Shown here piece after piece: positions 10,400 through 21,175 of a stretch of 64,000 nucleotides of DNA. The position numbers were made by a program, and so were the translations under genes. Numbering within the stretch: position 1 is the first letter of the stretch; each line of letters starts with the position of its first letter. The DNA is taken from the NCBI RefSeq assembly GCF_000699445.3, contig NC_067198.1, forward strand, positions 34,252,536 to 34,316,535, read 5' to 3'. Below the pieces are notes generated by a model. That model made no database searches. It was not told where the DNA came from and was given only the letters and a program-made list of their open reading frames with translations. This DNA comes from Schistosoma haematobium. Lineage: Eukaryota > Platyhelminthes > Trematoda > Strigeidida > Schistosomatidae.

Positions 10400-12123
10400 G
10401 TTCAATATTAAATGATCCAAAAATTCTATTTTGAACTGTATTGTTTAATAAAAAAATGATACATTATTCTGAATAATTGATGCCTTTTGCATTATTCATT
10501 CAGTTCAAACCTTTATTTAAATTATCTCAAACAAAATCTAATTGTACTACAATAACAACAAACTATTACCGATTGTCACGTCCAAATTTTTGCTCGTTCC
10601 CGTTATTGAAGTACGGTAAATCGATCTGTTTGCAATTTACGAACCCAAATTAACAATAGAACCAAACTCCAATTTAGGTATCAAAGTTTATTCGGAATTT
10701 ACAAATAGTCGACCCAAATGTCGTTCTAACAACAATAATTATAACAATTATAGAAACAAACCTTCAATTTTGTAGGTTCCCAGAGTAAAATCTCCCAAAT
10801 ACCAAACCAAAGACAAAGAGAAACTAAAATGTCCGAAAATAATAATATAAACAAACAAGTTCAGAAGTTGAGTAAAACAAATGCATTCAAAAACACAGTA
10901 GATTATTAACATACAAAAAAAGGTTTTAATCAGCCAAATGTCTTCAGTTCTCCCGTAACACCAATGATAAAGAAATTGACAAACTACTTTGCAAAATAAA
11001 AGAGCTTCCACAAAATGTAGATCCATTTCAATAACTCCACGTAGCTTTCTTTTTCAAGAAAAAAGTAAACGCTACACACTGAATAATCATTTATTCAATA
11101 AAGTTTCTTTTTTTAAATGCAAACATTATTTTTAAATAATATTGTCAGTTCAATTTCTTTTATTTATTTATGTTACTAAGCAATGAGCTAATGAATAAAA
11201 GAAAAAGAAAAGAAGAAAAAAAATTCTATTTTTGTATTTTATTATAAACTAAGATATTGTCATTATTCGCTTGGAAAACTTATTACTTTAAACAATAATT
11301 AATTTCTTTTTGTTTTATTTGAATCGAAAAGAAAAAAGAGAAAAAAACAGTGATGGTAGTTTCAAATGTTGAGAACTCTCACTATCATCATCACCATCAC
11401 CGTTAAAGTGATATATACATTATTCATATTCTCATTTTCACACACACACACATAAACACGAACATACACGCATATATATATATATACGAACATCAAGGCA
11501 TCCATTCACTTTCTCATCTATTCTCTCATTTTCCTTTTTTATTTCTTTGACATTATTTCATAGTTTTACGTTGTCTTTTTTCCACTTCAATTATGAAATA
11601 AGTATCGACGTATATAATTCAAGAAAGTAATTATTTTAAGTGTTGAATTTTGTTCTCTCATTTTTGATAAAGATATAAATTAAGTAGTATTTTGCGTGTT
11701 TTCGTTTTTACGAAATGTTATCTATCTATCTATATACATATATATATAAATATGGTGTTCTCATATTCAGTATATTTCAGCTTTATTCTTTTCTTTTTTT
11801 TTACATCGTCAAATATTCAATGTCATCTTTTATTTCCCTTTACTTCAATTTGATGAATACATTTGAAATGAATTTACAACTTGAATTCACGCAATTGAGA
11901 AACGATTTCTTTTTCATTTAATAGTCGGGGTGGTAATATCAAATTACCAGTTTTGTTGCCACAACTGATTATGATCAATAAATATATATTTGACGTAGAT
12001 ACAAAAAACTTGTGTTTATCTGTGATAGAAGGGTGAAAACTGTGAATTATTATCTTTATTTTAAAATACTTCAAATGATGGAAATCAAGCATTTTGATAC
12101 TTTGAATATATATCATTAATAAA
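10400..12123. other. No gene seen; simple-repeat patches
   Basis: Long AT-rich spacer. It holds A-rich tracts (11,200-11,345), an ATCATCACC patch (11,385-11,402), a CA run at 11,440-11,450 and TA/TC tracts (11,470-11,490, 11,720-11,750). No credible exon was seen. Confidence 0.5.
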
Positions 12124-12220
12124 TGGAATCATAGAGAAAAATGTGATGTATTTATGCATTCCTTTTTGGGGCAATCTAATCACATAACTATTTGTTAAGG
12201 TATTTCATATGTATATATTT
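12124..12220 (+). repeat. Single arm of foldback family D
   Basis: Similar to the left arm of the palindrome at 41,262-41,486 (shared ATGTGATGTATTT and CAATCT..TCACA.AACTA blocks). Only one arm is present here. Confidence 0.5.
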
Positions 12221-12234
12221 TAAACATTTGATTA

Positions 12235-12709
12235 TATATGTCCTATATATCATGTTTCAGTTCAATGGCCTAACCAAGTAAAAGATATTCAGTGAAATTC
12301 GTAATTACTAAGGTACATCAAGTGAGGAATTTGAGGAAAACTGTAGACTAAAGTGGTTAAACTATTTTCTATGCGTTCGAAATGAACCATACATTATGAA
12401 TTACAGTCCCTATTGATAAACGATTAAGTCAATAAAAATTAAAAGTACCCGGACTAAGAAAACATGAAACTATCTATTTATACTTGTACAGTCGGTCATT
12501 GAGCTTTTCCAGTTGTTTGTAATCATTTATTGCAAATTCTAAAACCGTAGATACAAAATATATTATAATAACTTGTTATTGGTTTGTTTTTTTATCATTA
12601 ACCTCAGAATCCCACTAGTTTTATGGTTTATATTAAAAAATGACGTGATGAATTCATTAAATATTATCTTCATACATCAACAATCAATTTTCACAATCTA
12701 CATATATTT
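12235..12709. other. No gene seen
   Basis: AT-rich spacer. Confidence 0.5.
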
Positions 12710-13115
12710 AAAGATGGATAGTGGCTAGCAGTGGAATCCAAGACACGAGTTTCGTCCTACGTGGGACTCGTCAGCTGGGTGGACCTACATATCAGGTTTG
12801 ATGTTCACTTCGGGATTCAAACCCAGTATCGTCCGCTTCAAACGGAATTGCATTATCCACTTAGCTACTGAGTCCCGCTAGTCACTTGCTTGTGCAATGG
12901 GGTGCCGTGTAAATTCACTTGGTATTGTTTACCTAGAACACCCCATTGATGATTAAGACTACAATTGATCAGTCGCTTATTGGCATATAATGCTTGTGAA
13001 TTAAGGCAATATCAATATAATACGCACAGTTGCACATATACCAATAAGAAACTGATTAATTGCAGTCCTAAACATCAATGGTAGAAAATTCAAGTAAACA
13101 ATACCAAGTGAATTT
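12710..13115 (-). mobile_element. Smα-type hammerhead SINE with foldback head
   Basis: The minus strand carries the Smα hammerhead (12,736-12,779), the B box (about 12,818-12,828, reversed), the tRNA-like A box (about 12,858-12,870, reversed) and head. From about 12,915 the head is also present in inverted form, so 12,915-13,115 forms a second palindrome (TTCACTTGGTATTGTTTAC ... GTAAACAATACCAAGTGAA). Confidence 0.85.
12736..12779 (-). ncRNA. Hammerhead ribozyme, Smα type (core intact)
   Basis: Minus strand: CCCAG, CTGACGA, helix II GTCC/GGAC with a 6-nt loop, GAAA, then a GTC cleavage site followed by TTGG, which pairs with CCAG through one G-U. All catalytic positions of the published Smα ribozyme are present. 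Helix III is minimal, as in other Smα copies. Confidence 0.8.
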
Positions 13116-13554
13116 ATACATGTATTTAGTTTTATTCAACTAAGAATTTAACAGGAAACGTTTTGAACAGTTAACCATGCATGGAAATGTCAAAGAGAAC
13201 TGCTAATTTCATCTATACTTATGAATGATCTGGTTAACAGCATTCACTACCTCTGATGTAGGTCACTTTAAATGTTCTTCACTCAATAAACTTATATTGA
13301 AATAACCATTGACGTGATTAATTTTTACATATTGTTTAATACTAAATTGATATCTACTTATATACAAACTTGTGTATTACAGAATATTTGATCATGTGTG
13401 TAAATTTTATTAATTTTCTATGGACAACAAACATTTAATCAGAATAGTGAATGAAATTTTACGCAATGTTTGCTATTTCCTAATGTTACTTTGTTTTCAA
13501 AAAGTCAAATATCTCAGTGTTACCGACAAGCTTTATGACAATTCATCGTTTTTA

Positions 13555-13690
13555 ACATGGACAGTTCATGCCGATGACGTTCAGATGAACAATGAGAGCT
13601 CCACAACCAAACCATCTATCTCAGAGAACAAAACTCCATCAAAATCATCCACCTGAACTACAAATCTTCTCCACCATCTCAACACTTGAG
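13555..13690 (-). repeat. Dispersed repeat K with tRNA-like box
   Basis: A block also found at 25,705-25,790 (same orientation) and inverted at 50,090-50,150. On the minus strand it reads GTAGTTCAGGTGGATGAT then TTTTGATGGAGTTTTG. In the 50.1-kb copy the first part is GTAGCTCAGTTGGATGA, which resembles a tRNA A box (TRGYNNANNNGG). The apparent plus-strand ORF over this block is probably a by-product of the repeat. Confidence 0.5.
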
Positions 13691-13699
13691 TTAAAAGAT

Positions 13700-14234
13700 T
13701 ATATTAAACATTCGTTTACCGCTTCATTACACAAAAACTTCGAAACTGCTATGTAATAAGATTTCTTCGATATAATTCTTATGCTTCATATATCACTCGC
13801 TCTGATAATCGTTGTTGGATAAATCCCAATGGTGTATAAATTTCAAAAAACAGTACAAAGCGTTGACTATAGCTCATTATGTACAGAGCAGATCACAAAG
13901 CCGCAAACATACAAATTGAGTACGAACAAAAGTGCAAACACGAAGAAATTCGAGCCAACGAAGAAATAGGATTTGATATATACATATTCCTGTAGTTTAT
14001 CTACTGCGAATTAAAATACCCGAAGCATTATCACTGAAGTTATTTATTTACTTATCATATCGTCTAGTATTCCATAAATGCTTTAATCGGTTTCAGACAT
14101 CACTCAGAATGAACAAAATGTATACATGATTGGTGAATATAATGGCTTCTTTTCATGTAAACTCGTAAATAGATTTTTACTTCAGATTACTAGTTTATAG
14201 TTGATATAATCAATCAAAATAACCTTTCTGTGTT
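13700..14234. other. No gene seen
   Basis: AT-rich spacer. Confidence 0.5.
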
Positions 14235-14237
14235 ATA

Positions 14238-14587
14238 TAAGGTTGTGGAGATTGTTAAATTTAGATCGATATAATGAATGGATCAGTTTTAGACCACCAT
14301 TAAAAAGCTGGAAACACTGGACGGCCGTTTCGTCCCAGTATGGGACTACTGAACAGTGCGCATCCACGATCCCACACACCGTATTCCGAATCAGGATCAT
14401 CGGTCTTGAGCGCGAATGCTTAACATCTAGACCACTGAGTAGGCATTTAACGGTTTTATTCTCTAACTTCAACTAATCCACGTTACTGCTTGACCGTCCA
14501 CCATTATGTTCAGTGAGAAACTGCCCCAAAACAGACATGCTTGAACTCCACTAGTCACAACATCTCACTAGAACTCCAGAAATCCTG
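14238..14587 (-). mobile_element. Family A hammerhead SINE, ribozyme core broken
   Basis: Minus-strand unit from the tail (TATAAGGTTGTGGAGATTG, reversed) through the hammerhead region (14,316-14,362) and tRNA-like part to the head start (GAGTTCTAGTGAG, reversed). GAAA and GTC are kept, but CTGAGGA has become CTGTTCAG. Confidence 0.8.
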
Positions 14588-14984
14588 TATTTAATACATT
14601 TTTTCCAGAAATCGGGTATGGTAAGATATACATAGAAATAAATAATAACAAGAATACAAATAAAAATAATTCCTCAGTAGAAAAATCTGCCTCAACCCTA
14701 GTTAACAAAGTCACAGGTTATAATTAGACGATACACATAGTTTTCATGTATAAAACTGACAGCATAACAATCATTCTGTTCCAGTATTAAGAATTGAGTA
14801 ATCTTACATTGCATTACTGAAAATTCTTGACATTATTTGATTAAAAATGATCATGAAATTTGCTGCTTGGGCAGTTTACCACTATAAAGATGGTATTCTC
14901 ATTGTTAAAATGTATGGTAATAATTTCAATTCATCCAAAATTGTGTACAAGGTAATCATTTAAAATAAACACTTATATCGATAA

Positions 14985-15184
14985 GCAAAGATGGATGGTG
15001 GCTAGCAATGGAATCCAGAACGCGCACTTCGTCCTATTTGGAACTAGTCTACTGAATGTACCTACATCCCAGAGCTGATTTTCACTCCAGAACGCACAGA
15101 ATGTGCATATGCCAATAAAACACTGATTAATTGCATCCCCAAACATTAATGGGAAGACTCAAAAGAACAATACAAATTGAAGTC
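14985..15184. mobile_element. Smα foldback element with 10-bp TSD
   Basis: A minus-sense ribozyme arm (to about 15,093) is fused to a plus-sense head arm (from about 15,095), with the tRNA-like region missing. ATATCGATAA is repeated at 14,975-14,984 and 15,185-15,194, so the chimera inserted as one unit. Confidence 0.75.
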
Positions 15185-15315
15185 ATATCGATAATAAAAT
15201 TTTAACAGACTAATGCTAATTATCGGGAAAACTTCTAAGGTGACATTTGAATATATATACTTTTTAAAATGTAATGATAGAAATAAATTTACTGTTAACA
15301 AAAGTGGTTTCTCAC

Positions 15316-15727
15316 TCAAACTGTAGGGGCTGGTACTATATCAACACCACATAGTTTATGCTTGTCTCTGTACAGGTCAATCTATCCACTTTTCTTAAGC
15401 CACATTCTTACCTTATCACTTATTTGCTTATTAACCGTGACTGTTTTTTATATGACCGTATATGTGTTGATTACTTACTCTATTCATTAAGTCTCTGTAA
15501 ATTATTTTTGTCTGACTATAAATATCGATTCACACTTGATTAAATTGAGTGGGCTCATTCATTTTTCTCACCGCGTACTATTTCATTTTACTTCGATTTT
15601 CAATCAACGATTGTATTTTACTTATTTAATTCCGTTGTTCACCAAATTGATTTAACCTGATAACTTTATATGTGAATTGGCAACATGTATATTTCATATA
15701 ACAATCATTCATATGATCCAAATGAAG
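15316..15727 (+). repeat. Dispersed ~0.43-kb LTR-like repeat (family J), copy 1
   Basis: It shares the order of blocks with copies at 20.69, 22.11 and 41.51 kb: GGCTGGTACTAT, TCACTTATTTGCTTA, GACTATAAATA (TATA-like), ATTTAATTCCGTTG. The size and the internal TATA box suggest a solo LTR. Exact ends were not resolved. Confidence 0.55.
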
Positions 15728-15740
15728 TCAACTTTTATAG

Positions 15741-15934
15741 CAGAAGGGGTTTGTGGAGATTTTGGAAATTTTCACAGATTGAACTCTTGAGTCAATTGAA
15801 GCTAGACCACCATGGAAAACCTGGAAGCACTCGACGGCCGTTTCGTCATATTGTGAGACTCCTCAGCAGTGCGCATCCAGGTTTTCCATGGTGGTCTAGC
15901 TTCGATTGACTCATGATTTCAATCTGTGAAAATT
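15741..15934. mobile_element. Compact family A palindrome with 13-bp TSD
   Basis: A 194-bp hairpin. The left arm is tail plus hammerhead on the minus strand (about 15,828-15,873); the right arm is the tail on the plus strand. The tRNA-like part is absent. TCAACTTTTATAG is duplicated perfectly at 15,728-15,740 and 15,935-15,947. This element cannot be transcribed from its own pol III boxes, so the rearrangement happened during insertion. Confidence 0.88.
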
Positions 15935-15949
15935 TCAACTTTTATAGTC

Positions 15950-16405
15950 AATAAGAAATAGATATGAATTATCCAAATCGATTGGTATATTCACATTATT
16001 ATAATAGAAATTACTAGGAATAGAAGTGAAATGAACAAATAAACAAAAACACTACTGTTATACACGTCAATATTGAGAAGTTAATTAATTGATTCTTGCA
16101 CTTGAGTTTCTTGAAAAACTTTACTATCTTATGAAATCAAATGATAAACTTCATTACAAACGGTATATCTATTACTATATATTAGATTAGTCTTTAAACA
16201 ATTGACAATTGCGTGTGTATCGAAACCAAAAAATACTTTATGTTATAATTCAATGTTCATATTAAACTTAAACTAATTTAAAATGAATCTTATTTAAGAA
16301 ATAAATAACAATATCGTTTTACTGATTGCCAAGTTGTTTACTTTTAAAAAATAAACAACATAGAACTATTTGGAAATTTTCAGTTTTACAAAATTTATAA
16401 TAATA
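15950..16405. other. No gene seen
   Basis: AT-rich spacer ending in an (AAT)n tract (about 16,396-16,410). Confidence 0.5.
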
Positions 16406-16410
16406 ATAAT

Positions 16411-16776
16411 TATATCAGAATGGGTTTTGTGGAGATTTTAGAAATTTGACTGGTTGAAATCATGTGTCCATTGAAACCAGACCACCATGGAAAAGCCAGA
16501 AGCACTGGACGGCCGTTTCGTCCTAGTATGGGACTCCTCAGCGGTGCGCATCCACGATCCACCACCGGCGAGATTCGAACCCATGCCGGCTCAGTGGTAT
16601 AGTTGGTTAAGCGCCTGGCACGAGACTGATAGGTCCTGGGTTTGAATCTCGCCAGGGGCGGGATCGTGGATGCGCACTGCTGAGGAGTCACACAATAGGA
16701 TGAAGTGGCCGTCCAGTGCTTCAATGTTTTCCATGGTGGTATAGTTTCAATTGACTCGTGATTTCAACCAGTGAAG
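16411..16776. mobile_element. Family A foldback element in an (AAT)n target
   Basis: The left arm is a minus-sense tail plus hammerhead (16,502-16,547) and part of the B box. The right arm is a plus-sense unit from the A box (about 16,594) to the tail. AAT repeats lie on both sides, so the TSD (about 12 bp) cannot be told from the microsatellite. The plus-strand ribozyme has the GATGAAGTGG variant. Confidence 0.8.
16502..16547 (-). ncRNA. Hammerhead ribozyme, family A (core intact)
   Basis: Minus strand: GCACCG, CTGAGGA, helix II GTCC/GGAC with a 7-nt loop, GAAA, ACGGCCGT, cleavage GTC, then CAGTGC. Helix I has one C-A mismatch; the rest is consensus. Confidence 0.75.
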
Positions 16777-16849
16777 TAATAATAATAAAACTGTTTTTCT
16801 TCAATGAAATCTTTATAAATAATAAATAATCACTTGAAATTTACTGGCA

Positions 16850-17162
16850 TCGTGGTGTGCGCTACTTATATACACATAAGTAGTATATAACGATAGTCAG
16901 GAGTAGAATGTATTTCGGTAGAAGATCGAGAAGAAAAGAACAAGAACGGTAAGCGATTGGTATGAAAATTCAGTGACAATGAAATCTGAGATGATGGACT
17001 GATATTTGCAAAAGAAACAGTCATGTTTGAAACAATGGATTGATATTTTGCAAATTAACTGTTCACTGTATGGTTCTCAGTTTTTAGTGAGATGTTCTGT
17101 AATTTTGTGTTCAAATACATTCGGTTGTCCCCACTCATGTTCTTGTTCACTACGGTATGACT
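16850..17162 (+). repeat. Dispersed ~0.31-kb LTR-like repeat (family G), copy 1
   Basis: It begins near GTGTGCGCTACTTATA, with CATAAGTAGTATATAACG (TATA-like, and partly a hairpin with the preceding CTTATATACACATAAG). It ends near TTGTTCACTACGGTA. Related copies are at 45,653-45,840 and 50,655-50,970, and a 3' piece at 27,425-27,490. The size, TATA box and near TG...CA ends fit a solo LTR. Confidence 0.55.
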
Positions 17163-17353
17163 GATATGGCTTTATAAAACTTTCATTCAAACACGTAAAA
17201 TCAAATTTTAGTTTAAAGATATGTTTACCTTAGGGATTCAGTCATTTTCGAGTCTATTCTATTATCTTTATTTTTTAATTACTTTTTCGCATTTTATTTC
17301 AATTAGGCATCATGTTTCCACCTAAATTTCATTGTTCAAACATAAATATTTGT

Positions 17354-17508
17354 AAGCAAAGATGGATATTGACAAGAACTAGAATCCTATTTTGAACTCG
17401 TCAGTTGGATGTACTTGCAACTCAGAGTTGATGTTCACTCCACTACTCGAACCCAGTACTATTCGTTTCAAACACCATCGCGTTATCCACTCAGTTACTG
17501 AGTCCTGA
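17354..17508 (-). mobile_element. Smα-type SINE, partial
   Basis: Minus-strand ribozyme region with part of helix II and the cleavage side lost, then the B box (TCGAGTAGTGG variant) and the A box (GTAACTGAGTGGATAACG). From about 17,415 onward it is nearly identical, inverted, to 30,563-30,660. Confidence 0.8.
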
Positions 17509-17795
17509 TGTGTGAATAAGACTTTTTTACATTTTTACATTCACCACAATTTGGGCTCTAATTTATGTCCAAACGTTAACAGTTTTACGTTGACACGACT
17601 TCATCTGACATCAAAGAATCATAGAGGAAAGCTGTGGATAAATGGCACGTTGTCAAATCATTTAAGTGTATTATATTCAGCAATTACAATTATGTTTTCG
17701 TTTATTAAGTCACTCAATTGTAGATATTTTAGAATAATCTCTATTATAGAATTAGTTGGAGGTATAACTTTTGAGATGTTATGATTTCTCTTCCA
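17415..17795 (+). repeat. Near-identical inverted duplicate, partner of 30,275-30,660
   Basis: About 380 bp spanning an Smα tRNA-like part and an adjoining repeat F. By eye it matches the reverse complement of 30,275-30,660 almost base for base, including private variants. The 90-codon open frame at 17,512-17,784 recurs unchanged there, but it looks like chance openness in a repeat, not a gene. Confidence 0.75.
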
Positions 17796-18149
17796 TCATG
17801 ACAAACAATTGTTGATTAATAGAAAACGGTAGAGGCTGGTTATAAATTACTGAATGAATACATCAAGAACGTTTTAGATCTACTTACTCTTCTATAAAGG
17901 CCTATGTTAATTTCTAATTACGAAAGATCAACATTAATTAAATACAAATGGGATTTTAGGCCAACTCATTAATACAAAATCTAATTTAAAACGCTTCGAC
18001 AATTATTCTCCATACACTTTAACCCAAAAACAAACAAAAGTATTAAACAAGCTTTGCATTTAAAAGTTGAAATTATATTGGAACGACTCCATTTAAATAG
18101 TAACATACAATGAACATATTATCTAAAAACAGAAATGTTTTTTTAGGCT

Positions 18150-18800
18150 GGGAATAAACTGCAAGTTATCAAATCATCTAAGTGTATCATAGTCAGCAAC
18201 TGCAATTATGTTTTCACTAGTTGAAATCATGAGTTAATTGAAGCTAGACAACCATGGAAAACCTGGAAGCACTGGACGGTCAACTCGTCCTATTGTGAGA
18301 CTCCTCAGTAGTGCGCATTCACTATCCCGCCTCGTGAGATTCAAACCCAGGACCTATCAGTCTCGCGCGCGAGCGCTTAACCATTAGACCACTGAGATGG
18401 CCGGCATCCAACAGTGTTAATATCTAACTTCAACCAATCTCCACAAAACCCCTTTTAATTATGTTTTCGTCTATTTAGTCACTCGCTTGTATATATTTTA
18501 CAATAATCTCCATTATAGAACTAGTTAGAGGTATAACTTTCGAGATGTTATTATTTCTCTTCCATCATGACTGAGTGCGCTACATTTGTCACGTTTGTAG
18601 TATGATAGGGTGAAAATTTCGTCGTAGAAAACTACACTTATCATATAAGCCAACATGAATGACTGAGGAAAAATACGTTCTCTACTATGTATCTAGATAG
18701 GGTAAATAATGTTTGTCTCATTTTAATTGGTTGCTAAGTGTAAGGTCAAAATTGAGAACGAGAGTCTTTTTCTTCATGCAAGAGAAAAACAAGTCCGGTT
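18150..18800 (+). repeat. Repeat F, diverged copy, interrupted by a SINE
   Basis: It shares AAATCATCTAAGTGTAT, ATTATGTTTTCGT and GAGGTATAACTTT.GAGATG with the 17.5- and 30.3-kb copies. It extends further right through GTTGCTAAGTGTAAGGTCAAAA, which also matches the left flank of the 30.2-kb copy. A family A SINE sits inside it. Function unknown. Confidence 0.6.
18216..18456 (-). mobile_element. Family A SINE inserted in repeat F, 12-bp TSD
   Basis: Minus-strand unit from a head remnant (TTGGTTGAAGTTAGATATT) through the A box, B box and hammerhead to the tail. AATTATGTTTTC is duplicated at 18,204-18,215 and 18,457-18,468; the empty site is seen in the other copies of repeat F. A second tail start (AAAAGGGGTTTTGTGGAGAT) precedes the head. 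The ribozyme is broken (GAAA reads GAGT). Confidence 0.88.
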
Positions 18801-19040
18801 GGAATAAATCCAAAATTTTATTAGTAAAAAAATTTCATGATTTTATCAAAATATAAATATACTGCTAACAGTTTAGCAAATTAAAAGTAAATATCTTGAG
18901 TAGTTTATAAAGTAATTGATTAGCTGTAATAACCTGTACCCACCTTGAAACACAACTCACTAGAGTGATATAAACTGTTCCATTTGATGATCATGTCATT
19001 TCATAGTTGCTTAAAAATGAAAATCATTATTTACATACAA

Positions 19041-19450
19041 ATCGACCCATGATTTCAATGAAACTCAACAATCTCCACAACCTTATTCTGAAAATTTCCA
19101 TATACTCATTAGTGACAATCTTTGAGAGGTAATTCTCTCAGTTCTAGTGAGAAGCTGAGACCAATAGAGTTTAACTTTATCTGAGGTGAGGCGGTCACCC
19201 ACTAAAGATAATGAAAAATAACCACGCAATATTTTGAATTGATTCAAGCTAAACATTAATACTGTTGAATAGTGGCTCAGTGTTTTAAAGGTTAAGTGTT
19301 TGGATGTGAAACCGAAAACTCAGGATCCGATACTAGCGTGCAGGATCATGGGTGCACATTGTTGGGAAGTCTCATAATAGGACGAAACGGTCGTATAATG
19401 GTACATTGTTTTCAATAGTGGTCTAATATTGGTCAGTTCATGATTTCAAT
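19041..19450 (+). mobile_element. Old full-length family A SINE with upstream tail
   Basis: A strongly mutated plus-strand copy. It has a tail (CAATCTCCACAACCTTATTC), then head, tRNA-like region, hammerhead remnant (about 19,346-19,395, GACGAAACGG still visible) and second tail. It is another tail-head junction. Confidence 0.65.
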
Positions 19451-19455
19451 AAATT

Positions 19456-20050
19456 TGTATGATCAAATTCCAGATAACTGTCTTTTTACAAGCAAAGGAA
19501 TCTGAAAATGATTTAAATTTACCCAGCTTTTTTTGTAAATTAACTTGTATGACAAGTTTTATATATTTAAAATGTTTTAGATAACATTCCAATGTGTGTG
19601 TGTGTGTGTGTAAGAGAGAAAGAGGATTCATTCCAAAGAAAAGATATGATTCTAAAAAATATATTTTTCAACATGTTTCATCTCATCATAGAAGCTTAAC
19701 TAGAATATGACATTATCATATTCATGTAAATTTACTCGTAAGCTCTTCTACTCCGATTTAAACAAGAAATGTATATGGTAGGATGAAATGTGAACGTCGT
19801 TATTATTATTATTTTTATTATAATCCGTGTGTGTTATCCTTGTAAAACATAGATTTACAGTTTTCTATGAAACATTCTGATTTCGGGTTGTTGTTGATTT
19901 TTTTTTCAGCTTTTGGAACATCTCTTTCATTTTTCGGGGAGTGGGGGGGAGTTGTTACATAATTTATAATATATTTTATAGTTATTGCCTTTCTATGTTT
20001 TTGTTTATATCTGGGTGTGTAAATATTTATTTATGGCAATATGATGATGA
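19456..20050. other. No gene seen; (TG)n at 19,593-19,610
   Basis: AT-rich spacer with a short TG repeat and a G-rich patch near 19,938-19,950. Confidence 0.5.
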
Positions 20051-20055
20051 GTTAT

Positions 20056-20372
20056 TTCCTAGAGTACTAGTGAGAAGTCATAACTAGTGGAGTTCAACCA
20101 GGTCTGTTGTAAGATAGTAACTCACTAAAGATAATAGTGGACGGTGGCGCGATTTCATGGATTGGTTGAAGTTAGGTATTAACACCATTGGATGACAGCT
20201 CAAGGGTCTAAAGGTTAGGTGTTCGCGCGCGAGACCGATAGGTCCTGGGTTCGAATCTCGCGGGGGGGGGCGGAATCGTGGATGCGCACTGCTGAGGAGT
20301 CACACAATAGGATGAAGTGGCCGTCCAGTGCTTCCATGTTTTCCATGGTGTTCTAGCTGCAATTGACTCATG
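20056..20372 (+). mobile_element. Family A hammerhead SINE
   Basis: Plus-strand head, A box region, B box (GGTCCTGGGTTCGAATCTCG), a G9 run (20,262-20,270) and hammerhead (about 20,287-20,332), with the tail cut at about 20,372. The ribozyme has the GATGAAGTGG variant shared with the 7.2- and 16.7-kb copies, which marks a sub-lineage. Confidence 0.8.
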
Positions 20373-20693
20373 AAACAATTATTAAAAATGATATCTACTT
20401 GCAATGTATTGATACTTATTATCTGTTATCATGAAACTATGCGTGCTGATAGTATGTATGTAATATATGGAAAAAATAACTATTTGGATACATTTCAAAG
20501 CGATATAGTTTCAATTTTTCAGTGGATTATATACAATACAATATAAAATGCCATAGTTCTCTAACAATTACTTAATATAATACTAGTAAACATTTGAAAG
20601 TTCTATAAATGCTTAGTTAAGTATTAGAAATTTTGCTTATTTGATAAGAGTATTAATGGATGTATTCAAATGATAATATTTAAACTACTCCAC

Positions 20694-21175
20694 TGTAAAG
20701 GCTGGTACTATGTCAACACCACATAATTTATTCTAGTCTCTGTACAGATCAATCTATCCATTCTTCTCAAGATACATTCTTATCTTGTCACTTATTTGCT
20801 TACTAACCGTGACTGTTTTTTATATGATCGTACGTGTGTTAATTACGTACCCTATTCATTATGTATCTGTAACTTATTTATGGTTTGATTATAAATAATG
20901 AGTCACGCTTGGGTAAATCGAGTTGGCTTACATGCCTTTTCCACCACGAGTAATTTCACTTCGCTTTCTTCGTTTCGCTTCTTTGATCGTTTATCTGGAT
21001 CAACGGTTGTATGAAATGCATGTATTCGAGATTTATTCCATTTGATGTATTTAATTCCGTCATTCACCAACACGAGTTAAGTCAATGATTATCTACGAGT
21101 TTTGGTAACATATATAGGTCGATAGCGATAATCACACGATCCAACTGAAGTCGGATATTTGAAAGCCATTAAATC
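20694..21175 (+). repeat. LTR-like repeat J, copy 2
   Basis: The most complete copy: AAGGCTGGTACTATGTCAAC, TATA-like TGATTATAAATAATGAG, a TTCGCTTTCTTCGTTTCGCT pyrimidine stretch, ATTTAATTCCGTCATTCACC and a TATATAGGTCGATAGCGATA end block. Confidence 0.6.

Noticed and set aside
13420..13656. Open frames at 13,420-13,656 and 25,581-25,802 with similar C-termini (NNESST.KPS.SENKTPSK)
   Set aside because: The similarity is confined to repeat K, which also occurs inverted at 50.1 kb; the upstream parts are unrelated.
17512..17784. A 90-codon open frame present twice with identical sequence (also 30,282-30,554 minus)
   Set aside because: Identity comes from a near-identical inverted repeat; the frame has no motif and is broken in the diverged copy at 18.2-18.5 kb.
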